Made by a program: the position numbers and the translations under genes
Shown: in pieces, positions 1-11,652 of the stretch
Position numbering within the stretch: the first letter of the stretch is position 1
Layout of the letters: each line of letters opens with the position of its first letter
Notes under the pieces: model-generated
Seen by the model: the letters and a program-made list of their open reading frames with translations, nothing else
Databases searched by the model: none
Told to the model about the DNA's origin: nothing
Assembly (NCBI GenBank): GCA_963837455.1
Contig: CAWINM010000010.1
Coordinates: forward strand, 62,001 to 126,000
DNA length: 64,000 nucleotides
Reading direction: 5' to 3'
Origin: DASYQD01 sp963837455
GTDB lineage: Bacteria; Acidobacteriota; Thermoanaerobaculia; Multivoradales; JAIOJS01

Positions 1-1359
1 GCCGAGACGGCCGCCGTTGCGCCCGAGCTGCGCCAGGCGATCGACGCCCTGGTCGCGGCGCTTGCCACCGGCGATGCCGACGCCTACGAGCGCCTGGCGC
101 GGGAGCGCTTCGCGCCGCCGATGCTCGCCCGCCGCACCGCCGCGGACCGCCGCCAGTTCCTCTCCCGCTTCTACGGCGACTTCGGTGCCTGCCGGGTGGC
201 CGCCGTGCATCCAGTCGAGGCGTGGGCCGCCGACGTCGAGCTGCGCCCGGCCGCCGGCACGCTGCACGGCACCCTGCATGTCGAGCTCGAGCCGGCGCCG
301 CCGCACCGCATCCGCGAGCTCGGCGTCCGCGTCGAGGCCGGCGAGGACCCTCACGAGTCGACGCTGCCGCCGTTGCCCGCCCTCTCCGGCGTCGACGCGC
401 CGTCGCGGCTCGCCGCCCTCCTCGACCCCTACCTCGAGCGCCTGCTCGCCGACGACCAGCTGTCGGGTGTGGTGCTCGTCGCCAAGGAGGGGAACGCGCT
501 CTACCAGCGCGCCTTCGGCCTCGCCGATCGCGAGCGCCACCTCCCCAACACTCTGGCCACCCGCTTCAACCTCGCCTCGATCGGCAAGCAGCTCACCCAC
601 GTCGCCGTCGCCCAGCTCCTCGCTGCCGGCAAGTTGCGGCTCGACGGCACCCTCGGCACCTACCTGCCGGACTATCCCAACGCCGCCGCCGCCAGCAAGA
701 TCACCATCGAGCAGCTGCTCGACTTCAAGGCGGGAGTCCCCGACATCTTCGACGTCGTCAAGCCCGAGGATCCCGCCCCGCGCAACAACCACGAGTGGTT
801 CGCTCGCGTGGCGCCCCAGCCTCTCCTCTTCGAGCCCGGCACCGAGACGCGCTACTGCAACGGCTGCTACGTGGTGCTCGGCGAGGTGGTGGCCCGCCTC
901 GCCGGCACCACCTACGAGGACTACCTGGCCCTCCGCGTCTTCGCGCCGGCGGCGATGACCGGCGCCGCCTTCCTCGCCGGCGGCGACCCCGGTCCGGACC
1001 AGGCGGTGGGCTACACGCGCACGCCTGCCGGGCTGCGCCCCGCCTCGCTCGGGCCGGGTGGCCGCGGCAGCGGCGCCGGGGGCGTGTTCGCCACCGCCGG
1101 CGATCTGCTCGCCTTCGACAACGCGCTGCGCGAAGGGCGGCTGCTCGATGCCGAGCGCACCGCCTGGTCGCTCGGTGGCGGCGGTGCCGTGGCGGCCGGC
1201 GGTCGCGCCGGTGGGGCGCTGGCGGTGGCCGGCGGCACCCCGGGCGCCAACACCGGGCTGGTGAGCGACGGCACCTGGACGGTGATCGTGCTCTCCAACC
1301 GCGACCCGCGCCTGGCCGAGGACCTGGCCATGGCACTGTCGCGGGCGCTGCGGGGCTAA
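1..1359 (+). CDS. Serine hydrolase, beta-lactamase/PBP4 family, 5'-truncated by window edge
   Basis: The frame is open from base 1, so the start lies outside the window; the ATG at 121 is internal. About the first 115 visible codons look like an NTF2/SnoaL-like accessory domain, as seen in front of many serine hydrolases. The rest is a class C beta-lactamase/D-alanyl-D-alanine carboxypeptidase fold. The nucleophile motif S-x-x-K reads SIGK (Ser codon at 577-579) and the Tyr-x-Asn motif reads YCN near 853. The third motif is weaker, with VAGGTPGANTG near 1225-1260 in place of HTGG or KTG. Probably a secreted or periplasmic esterase or peptidase; the substrate cannot be told. The gene ends at 1359 and the next frame starts 11 nt later. 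Confidence 0.85.
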   Translation, partial: AETAAVAPELRQAIDALVAALATGDADAYERLARERFAPPMLARRTAADRRQFLSRFYGDFGACRVAAVHPVEAWAADVELRPAAGTLHGTLHVELEPAPPHRIRELGVRVEAGEDPHESTLPPLPALSGVDAPSRLAALLDPYLERLLADDQLSGVVLVAKEGNALYQRAFGLADRERHLPNTLATRFNLASIGKQLTHVAVAQLLAAGKLRLDGTLGTYLPDYPNAAAASKITIEQLLDFKAGVPDIFDVVKPEDPAPRNNHEWFARVAPQPLLFEPGTETRYCNGCYVVLGEVVARLAGTTYEDYLALRVFAPAAMTGAAFLAGGDPGPDQAVGYTRTPAGLRPASLGPGGRGSGAGGVFATAGDLLAFDNALREGRLLDAERTAWSLGGGGAVAAGGRAGGALAVAGGTPGANTGLVSDGTWTVIVLSNRDPRLAEDLAMALSRALRG

Positions 1360-1370
1360 CCTCTCCATCG

Positions 1371-1622
1371 ATGCAGTCGGTCGAGGGGCCGCCGGACGCG
1401 GTGTTGGTGGTGGAGGACGACCGGGTGGTCGCCGACACGCTGCGCCTCTACTTCGAGCACGCCGGCTTCCGCGTGCTCGTCGCCGGCGACGGCCGCCGCG
1501 GCCTCGAGCTAGCGCAGCGTGGGCGGCGAGCGTCAGCTGCGCTCGACGCGGACCGAGTCCGTCGCCGTGTGGAGGCCCTCGGCGACGACGGCGAGCGATG
1601 CCGCGGCGGCCAGCTGCGATGA
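1371..1622 (+). pseudogene. Truncated response-regulator receiver domain
   Basis: An ATG at 1371 opens a clear receiver-domain start: AVLVVEDDRVVADTLRLYF supplies the acidic pair and helix 1, and GFRVLVAGDGRRGLELAQ supplies strand 2 and helix 2. After about residue 46 (near base 1512) the similarity stops. The strand carrying the phospho-accepting Asp, and everything after it, are missing. The frame continues as low-complexity Arg/Ala codons to 1622 and runs antisense into the 3' end of the glycosyltransferase gene on the other strand. It cannot be a working receiver. It is either a true deletion remnant or an assembly join. Confidence 0.6.
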
Positions 1623-2819
1623 CGCGTGCCGGCGGGTCTCGGTGTAGAGCGTCGCCAGCCGCGCGGCGCATGCCGGAGCGCTCCCGGCGGCGGCGGCGTG
1701 GGCGCTGCCGGCGGCCCCGAGCCTGGCACGCAGGTCGGGATCGCGCAGCAGGCGCAGCACCGCGGTGGCGAAGGTATCGACGTCCTCGGCGGCGATCAGC
1801 GCTCCCTCGCCGGCAGCGAGCACGTCGCGGGTGCCGAGCACCGCCGTCGACACCACCGCCGTGCCCTGCGCCATCGCCTCGAGGAGCACCAGACCCTGCG
1901 TCTCGGTGCGCGAGGCGAAGACGAAGACATCGGCGGCGCGGTAGCAGTCGAGCAGCTCGCTCTCGCGTGGCAGGTAGCCCACCCAGCGCACGGCGTCGGC
2001 GATGCCGAGCTCGGCGGCGCGGCGAGCAAGGGCTGGACGCGCCGGCCCTTCCCCGGCCATGACCAGCAGCAGGTCGGGTTGCTGGCGCCGCAGCGCCGCC
2101 ATCACCGCGAGCAGGAAGGGGAGGTTCTTCTCGTGCGCCATGCGCCCGACGTGGAGGATCACCGGCCGCTCCGGGGCGATGCCGTGCGCGCGGCGGAAGG
2201 CGTCGCCGTCGCCGCGGCGGAAGGCGCTCGCCGGCAGCCCGGTGGGGATCACCGTCAACGGGGTGCGCACGCCGTAGCCGCGCAGGACCTCGAGAAAGGC
2301 GCTCGAGGGCACCACCACTGCCGCCGCCTGGTGACACTGGCGGCGCGAGCCGGCCCGCGCCACCGCACGCAGCAGGGGCCGGGGCAGGAAGGGGACGTAG
2401 TGGTGCAGGTACTCCTCGAAGTGGGTGTGGTAGGTGAGCAGCAGCGGCACCCGCAGCCTGCGGGCGAGACGCACTCCCGCCCAGTGCGCCACGAAGGGGG
2501 TCTGTACGTGCACGAGGTCGAAGCGGCCGGCGAGCTGCGGCAGCAGGCGCAGGACCGCGCGGGCGTGGAGCATGCGGTCCTCGGGGTCGAGCGGTATCCG
2601 CCGCGACGGTAGGCGGAGCAGGCCGGGGGCGTCGGGCTCGTCGCCATAGCGTGGCGCCACCACCACCACCTCGTGGCCGGCACCGAGGAGCTCCTGCCGG
2701 AAGCTGTCGATCGAGGTCGAGACGCCGTTGACGCGCGGGAAGTAGACGTCCGAGACGTAGAGGACGCGCCACGGGGGGCCACCGGCGAGGACCCGCGGCG
2801 CCGGGTCGTCGGCCGCCAT
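1533..2819 (-). CDS. Glycosyltransferase family 4 (mannosyltransferase-like)
   Basis: 428 aa. The N-terminus (WRVLYVSDVYFPRVNGVSTS) and the acceptor-side loop with VHVQTPF and YHTHFEEYLHHY match GT4 enzymes of the MgtA/PimB/SqdX type, which move a hexose from a nucleotide sugar to a lipid acceptor. The donor site is clear: VILHVGRMAHEKN, MAGEGP, and the E-x7-E-like SRTETQGLVLLEAMAQGTAVV. The ATG at 2819 lies 17 nt after the PAP2 stop, so the two are probably cotranscribed. The C-terminal 30 residues are low in complexity and abut the broken receiver frame, so the natural end may have been lost. Likely role: glycolipid or envelope glycan synthesis on the cytoplasmic face of the membrane. Confidence 0.85.
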   Translation of the reverse strand: MAADDPAPRVLAGGPPWRVLYVSDVYFPRVNGVSTSIDSFRQELLGAGHEVVVVAPRYGDEPDAPGLLRLPSRRIPLDPEDRMLHARAVLRLLPQLAGRFDLVHVQTPFVAHWAGVRLARRLRVPLLLTYHTHFEEYLHHYVPFLPRPLLRAVARAGSRRQCHQAAAVVVPSSAFLEVLRGYGVRTPLTVIPTGLPASAFRRGDGDAFRRAHGIAPERPVILHVGRMAHEKNLPFLLAVMAALRRQQPDLLLVMAGEGPARPALARRAAELGIADAVRWVGYLPRESELLDCYRAADVFVFASRTETQGLVLLEAMAQGTAVVSTAVLGTRDVLAAGEGALIAAEDVDTFATAVLRLLRDPDLRARLGAAGSAHAAAAGSAPACAARLATLYTETRRHASSQLAAAASLAVVAEGLHTATDSVRVERS

Positions 2820-2836
2820 GACGGCGGCGGTCGGAA

Positions 2837-3388
2837 TCACCCCAGCACCGTTTCCAGCAGCCGCGGCAGCAGCCCGAGCAGGCTGCCGAGCGTGGCGCCG
2901 GCGAGCACGTCGCTCGGGTAGTGCAGCCCGAGCACCACCCGCGACAGCGCCACCAGCGCGGTGAACGGCACCAGCAGCCAGGCGAGCACCGGGAAGTGCG
3001 CGAGCACGACGGTGGTGAAGGCCACGGCGTGCAGCGTGTGGCCGGAGGGGAAGCTGTAGAGGTCGAGCGCGGGCACCAGCGCCTCGAGCCCGCTGCCGGC
3101 GGTGGCGCACGGCCGCGGTCGTGCCATCCGCCGCTTGAGCCCTGCGTAGAGGGGCAGCCCGACGGCGGCGGCGAGTGCCATCTCGAGCAGCGTGGGCAGA
3201 GCCGCGCTGCGCTCGGCGAGCAGCAGCGCTGCCGCCAGCGCCAGCCAGAGCCAGCCGTCTCCCAGCCGGCTCACCAGCGCCAGCGCGGCGTGGACCCATT
3301 CGCTGGTCCGCCGCTGGAGGGCGCGGCAGGCCGCCAGGTCGAGGGCGACCAGGCGATCGAGGGCGAGCTGCGCGCGCACGGTGTGCAT
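2837..3388 (-). CDS. PAP2-family lipid phosphatase
   Basis: 183 aa with several hydrophobic helices. All three parts of the phosphatidic acid phosphatase signature are present in order: KRRMARPRP, SFPSGHT and SRVVLGLHYPSD. These supply the Lys/Arg, the Ser-Gly-His and the Arg-His-Asp catalytic residues. The family removes phosphate from lipid phosphates such as undecaprenyl pyrophosphate or phosphatidate at the membrane. It sits between two glycosyltransferase genes on the same strand, so lipid-carrier recycling or glycolipid maturation is a reasonable role, but the substrate is inferred only from context. It lies 87 nt downstream of the PHP-glycosyltransferase gene. Confidence 0.88.
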   Translation of the reverse strand: MHTVRAQLALDRLVALDLAACRALQRRTSEWVHAALALVSRLGDGWLWLALAAALLLAERSAALPTLLEMALAAAVGLPLYAGLKRRMARPRPCATAGSGLEALVPALDLYSFPSGHTLHAVAFTTVVLAHFPVLAWLLVPFTALVALSRVVLGLHYPSDVLAGATLGSLLGLLPRLLETVLG

Positions 3389-3475
3389 GAGGTTCCCCCT
3401 TTTTCGCTCGCTTGCAGGGTAAACGGGCGGGGTGAAGGGGAGGTGGCGGCGAGGTGACGCCGCTTTGCGCCGCGG

Positions 3476-5875
3476 TTACGCTGGTGTGGCGGTGGCCACC
3501 GCGGCGGCCGGCTCGGCCGGCATCCCCGCTCCCTGCGTCGTCGTGGAGCCGAGGGTGGTGAAGGCCTCCTCCCAGCTCGCCAGACCACTGGCAGCGGCGC
3601 TGGCGCCACGGGCGGCGGCGGCGCGCCGCGGCGCGTCCAGCACCATCGCGCGCAGGCCGTCGCGCCAGGCGCTGGCGTCGCCGCAGACGACCAGGCCGGC
3701 GTCGTGGGCACGCACGAGCTGGGCGCCGGGACCGGCGGCGACCACTGCGGGGAGCCCGCTCGCCAGCGCCTCGCAGAGCCGGTGCGCGCGCAGGTCGGCG
3801 GTGTCGGCCTCGACGAAGAGGTCGGCGGAGGCGTAAGCGACGGCGAGCTCGTCCTCGTCGACGGCACCGAGGAAGAGGACGCCGGCGTCGTGGTAGCGGC
3901 GCGACAGCTCGCCGAGCGCGGGCCCCTCGCCGGCGATGACCAGCTGGGCCGGCACCCCTTCCGCGCGCAGGGCGGTGACGGCGGCGAGCAGGCGTTCGGT
4001 GGGCTCGTCGGCGAGCAGCGGCCCGACGCGGAGCAGCTTGCAGCCGGAGCCGAGCCCGCGCCGACGCCAGAAGTCGGGCTCGCGGCGCGCCGGCGCGAAG
4101 CGCCGGTCGACGGCACGGGGGAGCAGGCGCAGCTTGCGCGGAGCCACGCCACGCGCGGCGAGGGCCCGGCCCTCCGCCGCGTCGGCGACCAGCACCAGGT
4201 CGGCGTCGCGCCAGAGCAGACCCAGCCACGCCCAGGCGAGCCCCTCGAGCGTGCTGCTGCCGGTGCGCTGGCGCACCAGGCCCGGGAGGTCGAGCTGGTG
4301 CAGCACCAGCAGCCGCAGTCGTAGCAGCCGTGCCACCAGCCAGCCGGCGAGCCCCATCGGTCCGGGGGTCGCCACCACCACCTCCTCCACCCGTTCGCGC
4401 TCGCAGTGCTCGACCACCTCGAGCAGCGGCGGCACCTGCATGGCGATGCCCGCCGCCTCGGCAGGGGCGAGCGTGCCGACGGCGTCGAAGGTGCGGCCGG
4501 GAAGGTGGAAGGGCAGGCCGCTCCCACAGGTGAGCACGGTCGCCGACTCGCGCCGGCGGCCGGCGAGCCCGGCGAGGCCGAGCAGCGGGCGCAGGGCGCC
4601 GTCGCCGGGTACCAGGGTGTCGGTGACCCAGGCCCAGCGCTCGCCACGCCGGCGTAGCAGTTGCGCCGCCGGGAAGCGCGTGGCGACGGCGCGCACCAGG
4701 GGCTCGGACCGGTGCTGGGTCTCGAAGGCGCAGAGGTAGGGGGCGAGCGCCGCCGCCGCTGCCGGCAACACGCCGAGCGACTCCAGGGCGTCGCCGAGGC
4801 GCCCTGCCTGGAGCGCGGTGCGGGCGGCGTCGAGGCCCTCCCAGGCCAGCCGCTGGCCGAGGCGGCTGGCGAGCTCGAAGCTGCGCCGCTCGCTGCTGCG
4901 ACCCTGGCCGAGGTCGCTGGGGAGGCTGCCGAGCACCTTGGCCATGGTCTCCAGCCCGCGGCCGCCGGGGAGCGGTCGCGGCAGCGCGGCGGTGACCAGG
5001 CGCAGGCGCTCGCGGGCACCCGGAGCCTGTCCGGCGACGAGGCGGCCGAGCACCTCCTCGAGCAGCTGGCCGCCGTCGCCGCGGTCGAGGCGCTCGGCGA
5101 GAAAGCACTGCGCGATGCGCTGCAGGCTGCGCCCGAGCCGCAGGCTCGAGCCGGGCTCGCCGGCGATCGCCATCCGGCCGGCGCGTAGGTGGGCGAGGAG
5201 CTCGTCGACGATAGGCGCCGGCGACGTCTCGGTCCAGGCGCTGGCGGCGTAGAGGCCGCCGTGGTCGTCGCTGCCGCCGACGAGGTGCTTGCGCCAGGGC
5301 TGGGGATCGCGCGGCTCGAGGCGGTGGCGGTCGGCGAGGTCGGCGAGCAGCTGCGGCGTGAGGTTGGCGAGCACCGCTCGCAGCACGATTCCCTCGCGCG
5401 GCTCGCGGGCGCCGTTGAGCCCCTCGAAGGTCTTGAACATCACCAGCAGCCGCTCGAGGTGGCCGATGCCGAAGCGGTCGTCGACCGGACAGAGCGGGTG
5501 TGCCACCGCATGGGCAAGGTCCTGCTCGCAGAGATAGTCGCGCACCGCGTGAAGGTCGGCGCGACGTCGCTGCAGCTCGCGGTGCTGGGCCTCGTCGAGA
5601 CCCCACACCAGCAGGTGCACCTCGCAGCCGTCGGCAGGGAAGGCGGCGGTGAGCTCGCAGGAGAGGAAGGTATCGGGCAGCTCGGCGATCTCGAGGGCAC
5701 CGTCGATGGTGTCGTGGTCGGTGAGGGTGACGAAATCCATGCCGCGCGCCCGACAGGCATCGTGGACCTCGCGCGGCGAGGCGTAGGACTCGGCACTGCC
5801 GAGGCGCCGCAGCAGCCATTCCCGGGGGCGGTCCGAGCGACGGCTGTGGACGTGGAGGTCGACGCGGGCGTCCAT
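3476..5875 (-). CDS. PHP phosphoesterase-glycosyltransferase fusion protein
   Basis: 799 aa. Residues 1-210 form a PHP metal-dependent phosphoesterase domain: H8-x-H10, TDHD at 52-55, H126, and the closing SDDH at 202-205, which together could bind a multi-metal site. The middle (about 240-400) is helical and unassigned. The C-terminal half has glycosyltransferase B-fold features: ATPGPMGLAGW in the acceptor domain, VIAGEGPALGEL, and a donor-site helix with the CEALASGLPAVVAAGPG stretch. The ATG at 5875 is preceded by GGGAGGAAGCG, a strong ribosome site. It is the first gene of a leftward run with PAP2 and a GT4 enzyme, pointing to envelope glycolipid or polysaccharide synthesis. Whether the two domains act on one pathway intermediate is unknown. 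Confidence 0.8.
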   Translation of the reverse strand: MDARVDLHVHSRRSDRPREWLLRRLGSAESYASPREVHDACRARGMDFVTLTDHDTIDGALEIAELPDTFLSCELTAAFPADGCEVHLLVWGLDEAQHRELQRRRADLHAVRDYLCEQDLAHAVAHPLCPVDDRFGIGHLERLLVMFKTFEGLNGAREPREGIVLRAVLANLTPQLLADLADRHRLEPRDPQPWRKHLVGGSDDHGGLYAASAWTETSPAPIVDELLAHLRAGRMAIAGEPGSSLRLGRSLQRIAQCFLAERLDRGDGGQLLEEVLGRLVAGQAPGARERLRLVTAALPRPLPGGRGLETMAKVLGSLPSDLGQGRSSERRSFELASRLGQRLAWEGLDAARTALQAGRLGDALESLGVLPAAAAALAPYLCAFETQHRSEPLVRAVATRFPAAQLLRRRGERWAWVTDTLVPGDGALRPLLGLAGLAGRRRESATVLTCGSGLPFHLPGRTFDAVGTLAPAEAAGIAMQVPPLLEVVEHCERERVEEVVVATPGPMGLAGWLVARLLRLRLLVLHQLDLPGLVRQRTGSSTLEGLAWAWLGLLWRDADLVLVADAAEGRALAARGVAPRKLRLLPRAVDRRFAPARREPDFWRRRGLGSGCKLLRVGPLLADEPTERLLAAVTALRAEGVPAQLVIAGEGPALGELSRRYHDAGVLFLGAVDEDELAVAYASADLFVEADTADLRAHRLCEALASGLPAVVAAGPGAQLVRAHDAGLVVCGDASAWRDGLRAMVLDAPRRAAAARGASAAASGLASWEEAFTTLGSTTTQGAGMPAEPAAAVATATPA

Positions 5876-6037
5876 CGCTTCCTCCCGGGTGGGGATCGGC
5901 GGTCGGTGGTGACCGGGGCACTCTACGGGAGGCCGGTGACGCCGAGGTGACGGCGGCCGGGCAGTCGCGCAACCGGCGCGAATGACCCCAAGAGACTGCA
6001 TCCCGCGGCGCCGACCTCGGCTACAATTGGCAGCAAC

Positions 6038-6376
6038 ATGCTGCAGGGGCACCTCCGGAAGCGACGCTTTCCGCGGCTGCGCGTCGAGCAGCCCCTCTTC
6101 GTCGAGGTCCTCGATGAGCAGGGTCCTCAGGGGTTCTCGCGCACGCGCACCATCGGCGAAGGTGGTTGCAGCTTCAAGAGCGACTACGGCATCGGCTACC
6201 TGTCGCTGGTCAAGCTGTCGATCTCGCTCTCGGGGCGGGTGGTCACCGCCGACGGCCGCGCCGTCTACCAGCTGCAGCAGCGCGACGGCGGCTACGAGGT
6301 GGGGGTGGAGTTCCTGCGCGTCTCGGGCGAGGACCGCCTCCACATCCGGCAGCTGGTCTCCACGTCCGGGCGATAG
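6038..6376 (+). CDS. PilZ-domain protein
   Basis: 112 aa, a single small domain. The basic start KRRFPRLRVEQPL corresponds to the R-x3-R c-di-GMP binding loop, and RTIGEGGCSFKS stands where D/N-x-S-x2-G normally sits; the Asp and Ser positions are altered but the Gly remains. Single-domain PilZ proteins bind c-di-GMP and act through protein contacts on motility, secretion or polysaccharide output. It stands alone between the leftward glycan cluster and gcvP, with which it converges. A TACAAT box lies at 6022-6027, very close to the ATG, so the leader may be short. Confidence 0.75.
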   Translation: MLQGHLRKRRFPRLRVEQPLFVEVLDEQGPQGFSRTRTIGEGGCSFKSDYGIGYLSLVKLSISLSGRVVTADGRAVYQLQQRDGGYEVGVEFLRVSGEDRLHIRQLVSTSGR

Positions 6377-6435
6377 GCCCGCGCCGCGTCGGCGACCGGC
6401 GGCTCGAGCGCCCCGTAGCGACGAGGCCGCCGCCG

Positions 6436-9363
<2,928 letters not shown>

Positions 9364-9442
9364 GGGTGGCTCCGGGAGACGATGGCGAGGGTGGGATCGT
9401 GGCGCCGGCGGGCGCCGGCCGCGGGAGAGAATATACCTCGCC

Positions 9443-10240
9443 ATGGCCACCTACCGCCTCACCCTGGAGTACGACGGCACCCGCTACCACGGGTGGCAGG
9501 TGCAGCAGAACGCGAAGAGCGTCGCCGGCGAGCTGCAGCGGGCCCTCGCCGCCGCCGGCGTCGACGTCGTCGAGCTCGGCGGCTCGGGGCGCACCGACTC
9601 CGGCGTGCACGCGCTGGCGCAGGTGGCGCACCTGCGGCTGCGGCGGCGCACCGACGCCGAGGCCCTCCGCCTGGCGCTCAACGAGCGCCTGCCCGCCGAC
9701 ATCCACGTGCTGGCCCTGGCGCCGGCCGCCGAGCGCTTCCACGCCCGCCACGACGCGGTGGCACGCAGCTACCTCTACCAGCTGTCGACGCGCCGCACCG
9801 CCTTCCACAAGCGTTACGTGTGGTGGGTGCGGCGCCGGCTCGACCTCGGCGCCATCGAGGCGGCGGCCGCGGCCCTGGTCGGCCGCCACGACTTCCACGC
9901 CTTTTGCGAGCGCCCCCAGGAGCAGTCGAGCACGCTGGTGGAGGTCGAGACCGTCGAGGTGGTGGGCGCCGAGTCGCTGGTGCTGGTGCGCCTCGTCGCC
10001 TCCCACTTCCTGTGGAAGATGGTGCGGCGCCTGGTGGGCGCGCTGGTGCGGGTGGGCTGGGGCGAGCTGCCGGTGGAGACGCTGCAGGCGCTCCTTGCCG
10101 GCGAGGCGGATGCCGCGCTCGCCCCGGCCGAGTGGACGGCACCCCCCGCGGGGCTATTTCTCGAGCGGGTGCTCTACGCCGGCGACGCGCCCCTGCCGCC
10201 GCCGATCCCGGTGACCCCGGTCACACGACCGCCGCGTTGA
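9443..10240 (+). CDS. truA: tRNA pseudouridine(38-40) synthase TruA
   Basis: 265 aa, close to the E. coli length. It isomerises uridines 38-40 in the anticodon arm of tRNAs. The opening YRLTLEYDGTRYHGWQVQ is typical. The catalytic Asp is D52 in GSGRTDSGVHA, where many homologues read GRTDAGVHA. The C-terminal FLWKMVRRLVGALVRVG is also conserved. The start is the ATG at 9443; a longer frame back to 9362 would overlap the divergent gcvP start and adds nothing homologous. AATATACC lies just upstream, so the leader could be very short. Confidence 0.95.
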   Translation: MATYRLTLEYDGTRYHGWQVQQNAKSVAGELQRALAAAGVDVVELGGSGRTDSGVHALAQVAHLRLRRRTDAEALRLALNERLPADIHVLALAPAAERFHARHDAVARSYLYQLSTRRTAFHKRYVWWVRRRLDLGAIEAAAAALVGRHDFHAFCERPQEQSSTLVEVETVEVVGAESLVLVRLVASHFLWKMVRRLVGALVRVGWGELPVETLQALLAGEADAALAPAEWTAPPAGLFLERVLYAGDAPLPPPIPVTPVTRPPR

Positions 10241-10402
10241 ACCCCCAGGCGTCCGGGCCGCACGCACCGGGTGCGCGGAACCCATGATGGAGTATGCTCG
10301 GCCTGCGGCGATCTGCCGCCCGGGTTCCCGAGCACCGGCCCGATCGCGCACCTCCGATCACCGGCCCCTGACCCCGACCCCCCGCGAGCCATGGAGTCCC
10401 AC

Positions 10403-11605
10403 ATGTCCGACGCCACCAAAGTCCTTGTGCCCCCGCAACAGGAGGCGGCCGAGCCGCCCACTGCAACTGTCGAGGGCACGGGGGCCGACGTGGAGGCCGC
10501 CCTGCCGAGTGCCGGCGCAGACGGCGCCGGGGCGCGGGAAGGTGCCGGCGCGGGGAACGCGACAGGGGACGCCGAGCCCGAGGCCGCATCGGCGTCGCCG
10601 ACGCCAGCCCCTGCTGCCGACGCTCGCCCGCATGCGACGGCGGCGGTGCCGCCGCAGGTCGATGCGGCCGCGCGCGAGCCGGAGGCCGGCGCGGAGGGCG
10701 CGAGCCCCGCGACCGCCACCATCGACGCGCTGCGCCGGGCCCGCGACACCGAGGGCACCGTCGAGGGGCGGGTCTTCGGCTGGAACCCCGGCGGCTTCCA
10801 CGTCGTCATCGACGGGATGGCCGCCTTCGTGCCGCGCTCCGAGATGGAGCTCGAGCCGATTGCCGACCCCGAGGCCTATCTCGACAAGACGTTCCCCTTC
10901 CGTGTGCTCAAGATCCAGGGCAAGGGCCGGCGCATCGTCCTCTCACGCACCGCGCTGTTGCGTGAGGAGCAGGAGAAGCAGGCGAGCGAAACGGTCGCCA
11001 AGCTGCGGGCCGGCGACGTCGTCCGCGGTCGCGTCGCCTCGCTCACCGACTTCGGTGCCTTCGTCGACATCGGAAGTGGGGTCGAGGGGCTGGTGCACGT
11101 CTCCGAGATCAGCCGCCAGCGGGTGGCCAAGCCTGCCGATGCCCTGCAGGTGGGGCAGGACGTCGAGGTGAAGGTGCTCAAGGTCGAGAAGGGGGGCAAG
11201 CGCGTCTCCCTCTCGATCAAGGCGCTCGAGCCCGATCCCTGGCGCGAGATCAAGGACAAGTACCCCGAGGGTGCGGTGGTGGAGGGCAAGGTGGAGCGCA
11301 CCGAGAAGCCCGGCGCCTTCATCCAGCTCGAGCCGGGGCTGGTCGGCCTGCTGCCCACCTCCGAGATGGGGCTGCCGCGCGAGGCGATCCCGGCCCGCGC
11401 CTACCCGGCGGGCAAGGTGGTGCGGGTGCAGGTGATGGGCGTCGATCCCAAGCGGCGGCGCATCAGCCTCGCCCCCGAAGGGTCGCGGGTCGAGGGCACC
11501 CGCGGCGACTACCAGACCTACCTCAAGCAGCAGCGGCGCGACTCCGAGGCCACCGGCTTCAATGCCCTCGCCTCGGCGCTCTCGAAGCTGCGGCGCGACC
11601 AGTAG
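10403..11605 (+). CDS. S1 RNA-binding domain protein (three S1 repeats)
   Basis: 400 aa. The first 110 residues are Ala/Gly/Glu/Pro-rich and probably disordered. Then come three S1 domains, beginning near EGTVEGRVFGWNPGG (about 115), GDVVRGRVASLTDFGAFV (about 200) and GAVVEGKVERTEKPGAF (about 285). The second has the full set GVEGLVHVSEIS. The protein is much shorter than the six-domain ribosomal S1, so it may serve as a short S1 or as a general RNA-binding regulator. I prefer the ATG at 10403, because GGAG sits 7 nt upstream of it, inside the alternative start at 10391 (four residues longer). It converges with queA. Confidence 0.85.
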   Translation: MSDATKVLVPPQQEAAEPPTATVEGTGADVEAALPSAGADGAGAREGAGAGNATGDAEPEAASASPTPAPAADARPHATAAVPPQVDAAAREPEAGAEGASPATATIDALRRARDTEGTVEGRVFGWNPGGFHVVIDGMAAFVPRSEMELEPIADPEAYLDKTFPFRVLKIQGKGRRIVLSRTALLREEQEKQASETVAKLRAGDVVRGRVASLTDFGAFVDIGSGVEGLVHVSEISRQRVAKPADALQVGQDVEVKVLKVEKGGKRVSLSIKALEPDPWREIKDKYPEGAVVEGKVERTEKPGAFIQLEPGLVGLLPTSEMGLPREAIPARAYPAGKVVRVQVMGVDPKRRRISLAPEGSRVEGTRGDYQTYLKQQRRDSEATGFNALASALSKLRRDQ

Positions 11606-11652
11606 GCCGGCGGCCGACGCGGCCCGGCCGGTGCCACCCCGCCGGGGAGGCG

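Noticed and set aside
1533..5972. A 1479-codon open frame on the minus strand
   Set aside because: It runs through three genes. Only the part 1533-2819 has protein homology; the rest is the out-of-frame shadow of the PAP2 and PHP-glycosyltransferase genes.
9428..9438. AATATACC box just before truA as a promoter
   Set aside because: It is only about 5-13 nt from the ATG with no matching -35; it could belong to either strand and is not supportable alone.
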